DNA from: Oscillatoria princeps RMCB-10
GTDB lineage: Bacteria > Cyanobacteriota > Cyanobacteriia > Cyanobacteriales > Oscillatoriaceae
Reading direction: 5' to 3'
Length of the DNA stretch: 64,000 bases
Assembly: GCA_019359235.1 (NCBI GenBank)
Contig: JAHHHT010000009.1
Span: forward strand, 1-64,000
Made by a program: the position numbers and the translations under genes. How positions within the stretch are numbered: position 1 is the stretch's first letter; each line of letters begins with the position of its first letter. Positions 1 to 7,900 of the stretch are shown one piece after another. The notes under the pieces were generated by a model. The model saw nothing but the letters and a program-made list of their open reading frames with translations, was not told the DNA's origin and did no database searches.

Positions 1-2
1 TG

Positions 3-515
3 CAATCTGAATTGGAGGGAGCAGGTCAAGAGCGCCAGCAACTCCAGTCTCAGCTTGAGGAGACACAATCTGAGCTGAGCTCGGTGCTCTCTGAGCGCGA
101 CCGGCTGCAATCTGAATTGGAGGGAGCGAATCAGACTGTGGCGCAACTCCAGTCTCAGCTTGAGGAGACACAATCTCAGCTCAGCTCGGTGCTCTCTGAG
201 CGCGAGCAACTGCAAAACCGGCTCTCTGAGACGCAATCTCAGCTGGCGCAAGTGCAGCAAGAGCGCTCACAGGTTCAATCTCAGCTGGAACAAACCAATC
301 AAGAACGCCAGCAACTGCAAGACCGGCTAGCCTCCACTTTAGAGCAGCTCAACCAAATTAAAGCGGAGGGAGAGCGGGTTCAATCTCAGCTGGAAAAAGG
401 CAATCAGGAACTGCAAGAGGAGCTGTCACAGCTGAAATCGCAAAAACCAATTTTGCAATTCCTGATATTGGCTGCTTTCATCCTGGGTTCATCTATCGCG
501 TGGTTTTTGTCTTAG
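3..515 (+). CDS. C-terminal part of a coiled-coil protein with a C-terminal membrane anchor (5' truncated by window edge)
   Basis: The reading frame is already open at base 3, so the start lies outside the window. The visible 170 residues are almost entirely Gln/Glu/Leu/Ser-rich heptads, predicting a long coiled coil, followed by one hydrophobic helix of about 20 residues just before the stop. There is an internal tandem repeat: the segment starting at base 39 recurs at base 144, a 105-bp (35-residue) period, with nearly identical DNA, which points to recent repeat expansion. The layout suggests a tail-anchored coiled-coil protein on the cytoplasmic side of a membrane. No catalytic domain is visible, and the missing N-terminus may hold one. 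The specific role is unknown. Confidence 0.75.
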   Translation, partial: QSELEGAGQERQQLQSQLEETQSELSSVLSERDRLQSELEGANQTVAQLQSQLEETQSQLSSVLSEREQLQNRLSETQSQLAQVQQERSQVQSQLEQTNQERQQLQDRLASTLEQLNQIKAEGERVQSQLEKGNQELQEELSQLKSQKPILQFLILAAFILGSSIAWFLS

Positions 516-798
516 GGAATCGGCTGACCGGCGGTTTAGTTGCGAGTCGAGTCTTTGGCTTGCTTCGCGAATTATACCGGCACGGCAGATATCTGTCAAT
601 CCCCAGACATTGATTTCGATTTCATCAGTTGTGTTCTCCACAAGGAGGCACATAGTGTAACTCGTAGCGTTCCCTCTTAGGGAACGCACCCTACCCCTTG
701 CTAGTAGGGAAATGGACAGGCGTCTCGCCTGTCCTACGTCTTAACATAAGTGGCTACTGCTATAGATCCAAAATCCAAAATTTAAAATCCAAAATATC

Positions 799-1557
799 AT
801 GAATCGAGCCTATTTTCGCTTCTATGCGGAGCTGAACTTCTTTCTCCCCGCCCACCGGCGAGAGCTGACTTTTGTCCATGAGTTCGAGGGGCGTGCCTCT
901 ATCAAGGATACCATTGAATCCTTGGGCGTACCCCACACCGAAGTCGAGCTGATTTTGGTGAGTGGCGAGCCGGTGGATTTTTCCTACATCGTGGCGGATG
1001 GCGATGAGTGCAGCGTCTATCCGGTATTTGAATCACTCGACATCTCACCGGCACTGAGGTTGCGCCCCCAACCGCTGCGCCAAACTCGCTTTGTCCTCGA
1101 CGTTCACCTGGGAAAGCTCGCCAATCACCTGCGGATGTTGGGCTTTGACACTCTCTACCGGAACGACTATCCGGATGAAGAATTGGCGGAGATATCCAGC
1201 AGCGAGGGGCGGATTTTGCTGACGAGAGATACGGGATTGCTGAAGCGCAGCATCGTCACTCACGGGTACTATGTGCGGGAGACGAACCCCCGCCGGCAGT
1301 TGATTGAGGTGCTGCGACGTTTTGATTTATTGGGTTCAATTATACCATTTTGCCGGTGCGTTCGCTGCAACGTTTTATTGGAAGCAGTGCCCAAGGAAGC
1401 GATTATTGACCGGCTCCCGCCCCAGAGCGGGGACCTCTATGACGAGTTTAGCCGGTGCCCGTCATGCGAGCAGATTTTCTGGAAGGGAACCCACTACGAA
1501 CGGATGCAGGAGTTTATTGCCGGCATCCTTCAGGAAAGCTCGACGGGTGCGGGGTGA
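799..1557 (+). CDS. Mut7-C RNase-fold protein with N-terminal ubiquitin-like domain
   Basis: This 252-residue protein has the arrangement of the Mut7-C family: an N-terminal ubiquitin/ThiS-like beta-grasp domain (about residues 1-85), then a PIN-like Mut7-C nuclease domain (about 95-175) with the FVLDVHLGKLA and ILLTRDTGLL motifs that carry its conserved acidic residues, then a C-terminal zinc ribbon with paired cysteines (CRCVRC near 188 and CPSC near 221). Family knowledge makes it a putative RNase acting on RNA in the cytoplasm; the substrate is unknown. The ATG at 799 is used because the beta-grasp domain begins directly there. It stands alone and is convergent with the DUF433 gene. Length is normal for the family, and I see no lesion. 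Confidence 0.88.
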   Translation: MNRAYFRFYAELNFFLPAHRRELTFVHEFEGRASIKDTIESLGVPHTEVELILVSGEPVDFSYIVADGDECSVYPVFESLDISPALRLRPQPLRQTRFVLDVHLGKLANHLRMLGFDTLYRNDYPDEELAEISSSEGRILLTRDTGLLKRSIVTHGYYVRETNPRRQLIEVLRRFDLLGSIIPFCRCVRCNVLLEAVPKEAIIDRLPPQSGDLYDEFSRCPSCEQIFWKGTHYERMQEFIAGILQESSTGAG

Positions 1558-1733
1558 CTGAAGGGGATTGGGAAAGGAAAAAATTTTTGCCTTTCCCCGC
1601 TTGCAATTGGCAGGATTTGTGTTAAACTACGAATCAGGTCGAAGGTGTCGGCATATAAGGCCGGCAGTTGTGGCCCACCGGCACCCTCCGCACCGGCATC
1701 TTCCCTGCGCCAAGCACAGCATCCTGCCATAAA

Positions 1734-2096
1734 TTAGATTTCCCGCTCCATTGCTTCTTCTTGCTCTCGCAGTGCGATTTCAATCTCTTCTTGATTTCCC
1801 TCCGCATAAGCCCAGACATTCAGCAAGTCAGCCGCATTAATGTCAGGATAGAGCTGGAAAATTTCTGCATCCGTCGCCCCTTGCCGGCGCAAACTGACAA
1901 ATAGCCAAACGGGAAGGCGAGTATTGGCAATGCAAGCGTCACCCCCGCACACGCCGGGAGTCTTGGTAATTCCATGAGAGCCGGTGCTTAAAGTTTGGGT
2001 TAAAGTCTGGATAGCTTCAGCTTTTTCAGCAGGAGTTAGGGCAAGGAGTTGGGTTTTTAATTCTGCCGGTGTCATAGTTGAGAGCGCCGCCGCCAT
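1734..2096 (-). CDS. DUF433 domain protein
   Basis: The protein is 120 residues. Residues 1-40 are a helical Ala/Thr-rich lead with LALTPAEKAEAIQTL, and residues 42-100 form a DUF433 domain with the typical start GITKTPGVCGGDACI, the segment NTRLPVWLFVSLRRQGATD and the helix YPDINAADLLNVWAYA. DUF433 is a small winged-helix-like domain that often serves as the antitoxin next to a PIN-like DUF5615 toxin. No DUF5615 gene is adjacent here; the nearest PIN-like protein is the convergent Mut7-C gene, and I would not assume they are partners. It is probably an orphan DNA-binding or antitoxin-like protein. Confidence 0.85.
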   Translation of the reverse strand: MAAALSTMTPAELKTQLLALTPAEKAEAIQTLTQTLSTGSHGITKTPGVCGGDACIANTRLPVWLFVSLRRQGATDAEIFQLYPDINAADLLNVWAYAEGNQEEIEIALREQEEAMEREI

Positions 2097-2205
2097 AGAA
2101 TATCTACTTCAAATTCTAACCGGCAGCCCAGGCAGCACCGGCACCCGAAACGCACCGGCACCCCACAACCTCCGGCGTAGCGCAGGCGTCTCGCCTGCGC
2201 CCCCT

Positions 2206-2427
2206 AGCTCGGACGATGGAGCAAGGGAGCTCGGACGATGGAGTTCAGAGCTCGAACGATGGAGCAAGGGAGCTCGGACGATGGAGTTCAGAGCTCGAAC
2301 GATGGAGCAAGGGAGCTGGAACGATGGAGCAAGGGAGCTCGGACGATGGAGCAAGGGAGCTCGGACGATGGAGCAAGGGAGCTGGAACGATGGAGCAAGG
2401 GAGCTGGAACGATGGAGCAAGGGAGCT
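2206..2427. repeat. 22-bp tandem repeat array, ten units
   Basis: Ten consecutive units begin with AGCT at 2206, 2228, 2249, 2271, 2292, 2314, 2336, 2358, 2380 and 2402, with a last AGCT at 2424. Eight units are 22 bp (core CGGACGATGGAGCAAGGG or CGAACG/GGAACG variants) and two are 21 bp with GTTCAG in place of GCAAGGG. The 21-bp variants alternate with 22-bp units in the first half, which suggests duplication of a two-unit block. Both strands are open over long stretches, but only because of the repeat. There is no unique spacer between units, so this is a minisatellite and not CRISPR. Confidence 0.95.
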
Positions 2428-2442
2428 TGTAGCGAAATTCCC

Positions 2443-2731
2443 CTATGCCCCATGCCCTATGCCCCATGCGAGCGTGCCCCTCTCCCACACATGCTTGCGG
2501 CAAGTCTCGCAAGCTTGGTTCTGCTCATCAGACTGGGGAGCTTGGAAAACCGGATGGTAGCGCAGCCGGTCGGAGCAGACTTGCAACCACCCCTCCCAGC
2601 TACTAGGCCACACCAGCACCGTGCCGTCCTCACCGCCGCTGATAATCTTTTGCCCGTCCGCCGTCACCGCGACTGAAAGGACAAAACCCTCGTGCCCCCG
2701 CAGGGGTTCGCCGTGGGTAATCTTCAGTATT
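2443..2731 (-). pseudogene. WD40 C-terminal remnant of a caspase/NTPase-WD40 protein
   Basis: Read on the minus strand from about 2731, the sequence encodes one WD40 blade (HGEPLRGHEGFVLSVAV, then TADGQKIISGGEDGTVLVW) followed by a tail with EGWLQVCSDRLRYHP and ACETCRKHVW. This tail is characteristic of the C-terminus of large cyanobacterial caspase- or nSTAND-WD40 proteins. A stop codon lies in frame a few codons upstream, and no start or other blades exist, so this is a fragment. It has the same strand as, and lies downstream of, the caspase N-terminal fragment at 3771-4070. The two are most simply read as the two ends of one destroyed gene. Confidence 0.8.
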
Positions 2732-2779
2732 TAGAGCGCGAACTCATCGTTAAGCATTCAACTGAAACACAGCGGAGAG

Positions 2780-2876
2780 CAAGAGGTCAGAAACCGGGTT
2801 TCTCAACCAAAGATCCAGGGTTTCACGCTTTTATTTTTGCAAGAAACCCGGTTTATAGGCTGGTGCAAGATCTAAG
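2780..2876. repeat. Left 97-bp inverted repeat flanking the CPBP gene
   Basis: This 97-bp block matches the reverse complement of 3758-3854 over its whole length without a gap, with about 13 mismatches by eye. It contains two copies of the GAAACCSGGTTT motif found in palindromic repeats elsewhere in the window, and it ends in GCAAGATCTAAG next to the CPBP gene side. Similarity stops abruptly at both ends. Confidence 0.9.
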
Positions 2877-2945
2877 ATAACGTTCCAGCTACGTCCCCAC
2901 AGATCACTCAGAAGACTAACGTTCGTGTCCGCTACAACACGCTTG

Positions 2946-3743
2946 TTAGCCCGCGCAAACCCTTTCTCGGCGAGAGAGATTCGCTCTTCCAAACACTGCG
3001 ATCAGGACGATCGCCACCACACAGTCCATGAGAGTACACGCGACAGGGGAGACCCCAGGTATGAATGCTCCAAATAGGTTCCCCGAACCATGAAAAAGCG
3101 CCACTAGCAAAATACTGCCTTTAGTGCTGTTGTAAATCCAGGTATAGATAAAAGCATTTGCCATGATCATGATGAACCAGAGGAAAGGATACTCAGACAT
3201 CGCACCTGCCAAAAAGACAAGCGGGAAATGCCATAACCCCCACAACATACCCACAATGAGGGTGGCAAGTAGAGCATTATATCGTTTCTGCAAGCGTGGT
3301 AATGCAAAGCCGCGCCACCCAATCTCTTCACACGTATTGGCGAGGAAATTTACCGTGACACCGAAAATAACATAGGGAGATAGAACGACTTGTGGCATTA
3401 CGATTGTTACGGTCAAGCCCAGTAATTTCGTTACGACTTGCGCCACAAGGAGAAGACCTATAGCTCCCAATACCGCTACGACGTACCAGACTAGCCCAAC
3501 CCGCCATCGGATCAATCCCTTAAGCAACTCTCGAATCCCTGCCCTCCCATCTGCCACCTGCGTCACAATCATAGCCGCAAGAGCGGGACCAATGGCATAA
3601 AAGATGGAAAGGAACAGGAAGTAAGGACGGTAAAATGGAGCAATGCCTCGCGAGGCTAAGACGATTGATATCATGCCAAGCCATGAGATACCAAAGGCTA
3701 AGATATAGAACCAGGTAACGGGATATTTTCTCATTTTCCACAT
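2946..3743 (-). CDS. CPBP family intramembrane glutamic endopeptidase
   Basis: The 265-residue product is a polytopic membrane protein with about seven to eight hydrophobic segments. It carries the CPBP (CAAX protease and bacteriocin-processing, Abi) signatures: EEIGWRGFALPRLQ near residues 140-153 with the Glu-Glu and Arg of motif 1, WGLWHFPLVF near 168-177 with the catalytic His of motif 2, and LFHGSGNLFG near 217-226 carrying the third motif. Members cleave prenylated or small peptide substrates in the membrane; in bacteria they often serve in peptide-pheromone or bacteriocin processing and immunity. The start may be codon 1 or Met4 (3734). It lies between 97-bp inverted repeats and is visibly AT-richer than its neighbours, suggesting it arrived as a unit. 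Confidence 0.9.
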   Translation of the reverse strand: MWKMRKYPVTWFYILAFGISWLGMISIVLASRGIAPFYRPYFLFLSIFYAIGPALAAMIVTQVADGRAGIRELLKGLIRWRVGLVWYVVAVLGAIGLLLVAQVVTKLLGLTVTIVMPQVVLSPYVIFGVTVNFLANTCEEIGWRGFALPRLQKRYNALLATLIVGMLWGLWHFPLVFLAGAMSEYPFLWFIMIMANAFIYTWIYNSTKGSILLVALFHGSGNLFGAFIPGVSPVACTLMDCVVAIVLIAVFGRANLSRRERVCAG

Positions 3744-3757
3744 CTCTTTTTGGTTAG

Positions 3758-3854
3758 CTTAGATCTTGCATCAGTTCAGAAACCGGGTTTCTTGCGAAAA
3801 GAAAGGCGTGAAACCCTTAATCTTTGGTTGAGAAACCCAGTTTCTAACCCCTTG
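3758..3854. repeat. Right 97-bp inverted repeat flanking the CPBP gene
   Basis: This is the inverted partner of 2780-2876, equal in length and ungapped. It forms the last part of the reading frame of the caspase fragment (3771-4070), so the element boundary can be placed inside that former gene at about 3854. Confidence 0.9.
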
Positions 3855-4070
3855 TTGAGAATGCTGCAATATGTGAGTTAGCCTCGCCTTGCCTAAATCC
3901 TCTGCGCTCACCTGGCCCTTCAGAAGGGTGCCCCGCAGTCGGATCACGTCGAAATTCCCCCATCTCATTAGGAGTTTGGCCACCGCCTCCGCATCCTTTG
4001 CCGCCGTGCTGAGGTTGTCCAGATAAGCGTATTCATTGATGCCCACCACCAAAGCCAGACGCTTGTTCAT
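3771..4070 (-). pseudogene. Caspase (peptidase C14) domain, N-terminal fragment
   Basis: The first about 70 residues are a typical metacaspase-like start: MNKRLALVVGINEYAYLDNL, then TAAKDAEAVAKLLMRWGNFDV. This corresponds to beta-strand 1 and helix 1 of the caspase fold. The catalytic His and Cys would come later and are missing; after about ARLTHILQHSQQG the frame runs into the 97-bp inverted repeat and stops. ATG at 4070 fits the family start better than the GTG at 4079. Together with the WD40 tail at 2443-2731 it marks a former caspase-WD40 gene whose middle is gone. It is unlikely to make a functional product. Confidence 0.82.
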
Positions 4071-4133
4071 CAGCCCCACATCTACTATAATTGTGAATAA
4101 CTTATTTTAGAGTCTACCACCGGCACACCCCCT

Positions 4134-4623
4134 ATGAACCCATCGCCTACAAATACCCTGCTGGCGCTCTTGCTGGCACTCCAGGAGCTCCCTCCAACGA
4201 CTCTCACCCCCGCTGAGCAAGCCACATTAATAAAAATTTGGCCAGCAGCTAGCCCTCCCCAAAACTGACTGGGATTTAACCCGGCAAGACTTTCTGATGC
4301 CCCTGATTGACAGCAATCCAGCCTTAAAGTCATTCTATGAACAAGCCATCAACCGGCTGGAAGAACTAGACCCCAGCACTCTTCCAAGCTTGCTGCCCAC
4401 CCTTAAACAGCTAGAACGGGAAATACTTGCTGACAATTACAGCCCTTTTGTGACCAGAAATGACTTTACTTATGACACAAAACCAGATGTTGAAACTGGC
4501 GAAAACCTCAACTATGTGGTAAAATACATTGCCGCTCAGACCTTGACAGTTCCAAACAAATTAAGCTTTCTCGCTCGCCTCAAGCAAATGTTATTCGGTA
4601 GCCAAGACGGGACAAATTCATGA
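4134..4623 (+). pseudogene. Unknown small helical protein, apparently frameshifted
   Basis: An ATG at 4134 opens a 44-codon frame (MNPSPTNTLLALLLALQELP...) that ends at a TGA at 4266-4268. Another frame is open across the same point and continues as KTDWDLTRQDFLMPLIDSNP to the stop at 4621-4623. The pieces read as one protein of about 160 residues if a single indel lies near 4250-4262. Without the repair the only usable start is ATG 4297 (108 residues). The product is helical and soluble; I do not recognise the family. Its stop overlaps the start of the next gene (ATGA at 4620), so the two were translationally coupled. It is divergent from the caspase remnant, and such neighbours often accompany caspase genes. 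Confidence 0.55.
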
Positions 4624-6060
4624 GTTCATTAGAGAAACTTACCCTGGAACTCTTCCTCTACGATTTGCGAGAGCCTTTGGGAGAGCGGGATGCAGAGATA
4701 AAGAGGAATAAAGAATCTTTCCGTCAAAGAATCTTTCCGTCAAAAACTCCCTGAAAGTATTCGCGACTCCCTGAAGGAGGCACCGGCAGAGGTAGAATTA
4801 GAGTACCGTGAATTGCTGACCCAGCCCAAGACGGTTGACCCACCCAGCGGCGAAGCCCACTACAAGCAGTTGGAAATGTATTACTATCCCGTCCAGTTGG
4901 GGGACAGTTACGGACTCTTATTAAACTGCTCTCATCAGAATGACGTTGACGAGCAAGAGGTGAATCGGTTACAATATCTCCACAAAGCGATTGGAGAGAA
5001 GCTAAACGGTCAAAAAGGTTCCCTGGGGCAAACGTGGGTAATTTCCGGTTCCGTGCCAAATGCGGCTAAAGGTACAGAAGAAAAAATTGCCAGAGAATGC
5101 TATAAAAGTTTAATGCCCAGTGCCGAGTGGGAGGAGAGCTATCAAGGTGAAGGGCGGCTGTTAGGCGGGACTGTCTTTGAACTGTGGGGATACGATTCCG
5201 ATCAGGACTCTACCCTGCCATCCCCGCAAAAGAAGCACCACGTCATTATTGTACTGTATCCCAGCCGAGACATCGCCGAAAAAGCGACGCGGTTTTTGCT
5301 ATATGACTGGATGATCCTGTTTTAATATCGGAGCAAAATCCTGTGGGCATACGGACAAAGCCGGGAGGATAAAAAGCCGATGAAAAAAGATTTCATCGGC
5401 ATACAAGATTGCGTCATAGCGGTCAGCAAAACAAAGAAATTCCGGCAAACCTCTCTGAAGAAAAAAAGGGAGCTTTTAGAGGACGCCCAAGATATCCTGT
5501 CCCGGTATGGAATCGAGCTGAGATATCTGGACATTAAAAAGCACACGATAGAAATCAACCTGCAAAACTATCAAAAGCGCCTGGGTAAAATAAGAAACGA
5601 CGCCCAGAAAGAAGCCGGCAGACAGCCCGCCCTGGCAGAAAAAGACTTTCCCACAGACTTGAAGTTTCTCGAAACATTCAGCAAAGAAATGGGGGAGAGT
5701 TACCTGATGCAGGTGCAGAAAGATTATGATAATCTCAGCCCCGGTTTAGAATTGCTAGAACTGTTAATCAACTCAATTCGGAGTGTGGTAGAAGTTGACA
5801 AAGCCGAGCGCGATAACAGCTTTCAAAACAGCGTCGCAATTGTCGGCGTGGGACTGGGTGCTGGCTCAATAGTTGCGGCTTTTCCTGGATTTTCATCCTT
5901 GCCGGCGAACGACCCCGTAAAGTCAGGACTTTCCAATTATATGCAAATTCCGGAAGCCTGGTTAACCCTAACTGTGGCATTGATTTATAGTGCCGGTGCA
6001 GCCCTAATATTTGGGACACTCACCCGCATCATCATTTGGCTGCGACAGCGCTTGCGTTAA
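4620..6060 (+). pseudogene. Unknown membrane protein gene with two inactivating lesions
   Basis: The gene starts at ATG 4620 (MSSLEKLTLELFLYDLREPL...) and can be followed to a stop at 6058-6060 if two lesions are undone. First, 16 bp (AAAGAATCTTTCCGTC) occurs twice in tandem at 4710-4725 and 4726-4741; removing one copy restores the frame SFRQKLPESIRDSLKEAP. Second, a TAA at 5323-5325 interrupts LLYDWMILF-stop-YRSKILWAYGQS in the same frame. The restored protein is about 470 residues: a soluble N-terminal half, a coiled segment (about 250-350) and two C-terminal membrane helices near 380-400 and 430-455 followed by a basic tail. I do not recognise the family. The downstream part could still be translated from ATG 5380. 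Confidence 0.7.
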
Positions 6061-6283
6061 CCCAGATCGCAATTAATCCTGTGCGGACTTAAGTCCGCAC
6101 CGGCACACCTCATTTGTGAGCCGGTATTTCCATCGCCCGGATTTATAGCAATCTTAAAGTCCGCGTAGGCGGACTTCGTTTGTATAGCTGCGATTTCCAA
6201 GAAGCTGTTGGCGAATTGATCTGGGGTCTTACACCCTACGCTTTCTTTTGGGGGTAGGTTGTTCGGTTTGTCTGTGGCTAGAA

Positions 6284-6660
6284 GGGCGAAGCATGAGCGA
6301 ATCTAATCTTTTCCCTGAGTCCCATAAATAGTCGCGCTCATGCTTCGCCCCTACAGGGGATAGGCGTTGCATGAGCGTGCTAGCTGCTTACGCAGCCGCT
6401 AGCTCGCGCTTGAGCGAGCCGCTAGCTCGCGCTTGAGCGAGCCGCTTCGCTAACGCTAACGCTAACGCAGCGGCTGCATGCGCTCTTGAGCACGGCTAAC
6501 GCCTACAGCAGCTAGCATTGGCGAATGAAGATATCGGGTGGGGGATCAAAGCTTGTCGCGCCAATGCGAAAGCCCCTACAAACATTTAATGTAGGGGCGA
6601 AGCATGAGCGCGAGGATCTTTGCAATCAGTGAAAGAATTATATTCGCTCATGCTTCGCCC
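6284..6660. repeat. Palindromic repeat cluster in a 718-bp intergenic region
   Basis: The region between 6061 and 6778 has no convincing gene. It holds two copies of a hairpin with arms GGGCGAAGCATGAGCG and its complement (6284-6299 with 6335-6350, and 6594-6610 with 6645-6660). Between them, at about 6379-6500, is a GC-rich zone of overlapping short palindromes (GCTAGCTCGCGCTTGAGCGAGC twice in variant form, then GCTAACGCTAACGCTAACGC). Near 6690-6725 a C-rich hairpin followed by T's on the minus strand could end the DAHP synthase transcript. Confidence 0.8.
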
Positions 6661-6778
6661 AACCCCAAGCGCTAGCCACAGACAACCTCTAAAAAACCCA
6701 CCCCGGAAAGGGGGCTAGGGGGCGATCAAATATCTGTACCTCACCCAGTTGCAATCTGCTACAGCTAAAAACTATCCC

Positions 6779-7633
6779 TCAAGCCGCTTGAAGCAACCGG
6801 CTCAAAGCCACCGGCACGCGACGCCCCACAGCAGCAGCCACCGGCTTCAAACTGTCAGCCAAATCCACCATTTCCGGCAAAGAAAGCGCCTGACGGGCGT
6901 CAGAAACCGATTTTTCCGGTTCCGGGTGGCACTCAACCATCACGCCATCCGCCCCACCGGCAACAGCAGCCCTCGCCAAACCCGCCACCAGTTCCCGCTT
7001 GCCGGCGGCGTGGCTGGGATCTACAATCACCGGCAAATGAGTCAGCTGCTTGAGCGCCACCACCGCCCCCAAATCCAGCACATTGCGCGTATAATTGTCG
7101 AAACTGCGAATCCCCCGCTCGCAAAGAATCACATCCGGATTCCCGTGACTGAGAATATATTCCGCCGCCATAACAAACTCCTCAATAGTAGCAGCCAGCC
7201 CCCGCTTCAGAATCACCGGCACCCCAGCTTTCCCCACAGCTTTTAGCAAGTCGAAATTTTGCATATTCCGGCTGCCAATTTGCAGCATGTCCGCATGAGC
7301 GACAATCTCCTCAATTTGACCAATAGACATCACCTCTGTCACCACCGGCATCCCGTAACGCTGGCGCACAGCATGCAAAATTTTTAACCCCGCAACTCCC
7401 AAACCTTGGAAAGCGTAAGGGGAGGTGCGGGGTTTGTAGACGCCGCCGCGCAATACTTGAACCGGCGCTGTAGCGAGGTGGCGTGCGACTTGATCCATCT
7501 GTTCCGGACTCTCGACAGAACATGGCCCACCAATAATCAGGAGGTCTTCCCCCCCAACAGTTACCTGTTCTGACAGCCGGATAACAGTTTGGTGGTCAGT
7601 GTGAGATTTGGTTGCTAGTTTAGCGCTGAACAT
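6779..7633 (-). CDS. aroF: 3-deoxy-7-phosphoheptulonate (DAHP) synthase, type I-beta
   Basis: The enzyme condenses phosphoenolpyruvate with erythrose-4-phosphate, the first step of the shikimate pathway to Phe, Tyr and Trp. The 284-residue sequence carries the family signatures: [14 protein letters not shown] near residue 35, [17 protein letters not shown] near 60, [15 protein letters not shown] near 115, [30 protein letters not shown] near 170, [13 protein letters not shown] near 200 and [16 protein letters not shown] near 230, which supply PEP- and metal-binding residues. It lacks the N-terminal ACT/ferredoxin-like regulatory domain of longer I-beta enzymes, so allosteric control may be weak. 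A clear Shine-Dalgarno (AAGGAG, 7 nt before ATG 7633) sets the start. Upstream lie two aromatic leader peptides with terminators, indicating control by transcription attenuation. Confidence 0.95.
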   Translation of the reverse strand: MFSAKLATKSHTDHQTVIRLSEQVTVGGEDLLIIGGPCSVESPEQMDQVARHLATAPVQVLRGGVYKPRTSPYAFQGLGVAGLKILHAVRQRYGMPVVTEVMSIGQIEEIVAHADMLQIGSRNMQNFDLLKAVGKAGVPVILKRGLAATIEEFVMAAEYILSHGNPDVILCERGIRSFDNYTRNVLDLGAVVALKQLTHLPVIVDPSHAAGKRELVAGLARAAVAGGADGVMVECHPEPEKSVSDARQALSLPEMVDLADSLKPVAAAVGRRVPVALSRLLQAA

Positions 7634-7671
7634 GAGTTTACTCCTTATTCTTACAAAAGTGTGCGGTTAAC

Positions 7672-7705
7672 AAAAAAGCCCGGAACCTTGAGAGAGTTCC
7701 GGGCT
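7672..7705 (-). terminator. Attenuator terminator T2 before the DAHP synthase gene
   Basis: On the minus strand this is a perfect 10-bp stem (AGCCCGGAAC with GTTCCGGGCT, arms at 7696-7705 and 7677-7686) with a 9-nt loop, immediately followed by a run of T's (A's at 7672-7677 on the plus strand). It lies 38 bp before the DAHP synthase start and after leader peptide 2, so it cannot be the end of an upstream gene of normal size. The segment GTTCTGGGT just after the leader stop (complement of 7733-7741) can pair with the 5' arm with two G-U pairs and would act as antiterminator. Confidence 0.85.
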
Positions 7706-7742
7706 GTGACGATGAGCGACATGACGGTCTTTACCCAGAACT

Positions 7743-7796
7743 CTACCTGAGCCAAAAGTAAAAACCGTAAAACCAACTCTGAATGTAAGCTGTCAT
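7743..7796 (-). CDS. Leader peptide 2, aromatic-rich (MTAYIQSWFYGFYFWLR)
   Basis: A 17-codon frame preceded by a good Shine-Dalgarno (AAGGA ending a few bases before ATG) encodes a peptide with eight aromatic residues, including the block WFYGFYFW. It sits between terminators T1 and T2 and upstream of DAHP synthase. Such composition is expected of an attenuation leader sensing charged Trp, Phe and Tyr tRNAs together: a ribosome held in the WFYGFYFW block leaves GTTCTGGGT free to pair with the 5' arm of T2. The peptide itself probably has no function. The role is inferred from sequence architecture only. Confidence 0.8.
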   Translation of the reverse strand: MTAYIQSWFYGFYFWLR

Positions 7797-7821
7797 GTTT
7801 CCTTAAGTTGAACTGTCCTGA

Positions 7822-7856
7822 GAAAAACAAAAGACCGCAGGGTTTATTCTGCGGTC
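7822..7856 (-). terminator. Attenuator terminator T1
   Basis: On the minus strand an 8-bp perfect stem (GACCGCAG with CTGCGGTC, arms 7849-7856 and 7833-7840) is followed by TTTTGTTTTT. Its 5' arm overlaps the 3' arm of the longer hairpin at 7853-7900, so only one of the two can form. It follows leader peptide 1. Confidence 0.82.
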
Positions 7857-7900
7857 CACCGAGAGATCCAATAGCAAATTGGATTCACTCGCGGTGGACC
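7853..7900 (-). promoter_or_regulatory. Antiterminator hairpin overlapping T1
   Basis: GGTCCACCG (complement of 7892-7900) pairs with CGGTGGACC (complement of 7853-7861), with a second nested stem ATCCAAT/ATTGGAT inside. The left arm lies inside the last codons of leader peptide 1 and the right arm shares bases with the T1 stem. A ribosome reaching the leader stop would cover the left arm and favour T1; one stalled upstream at the FWFWF codons would let this hairpin form and allow readthrough. The switching logic is inference from the mutually exclusive pairings. Confidence 0.75.

Noticed and set aside
1734-2096. Toxin-antitoxin pair formed by DUF433 and the Mut7-C protein
   Set aside because: DUF433 antitoxins pair with DUF5615 proteins encoded on the same strand and directly next to them; here the genes are convergent and Mut7-C with a beta-grasp domain is a different family.
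2206-2427. CRISPR array
   Set aside because: Units are contiguous 21-22 bp repeats with no unique spacers; no cas genes are present. The same applies to the 14-bp and 219-bp arrays.
2216-2560. Overlapping plus- and minus-strand reading frames through the 22-bp repeat
   Set aside because: All frames are open only because the repeat unit lacks stops; the predicted peptides are simple repetition of RELGRWS-like units without domain features or start signals.
7853-7900. T-box riboswitch suggested by GGTGGACCGC next to a terminator
   Set aside because: The T-box core needs TGGNACC; here one base is missing (TGGACC), no specifier loop is visible, and the left arm lies inside an aromatic leader-peptide frame, which explains the hairpin better.
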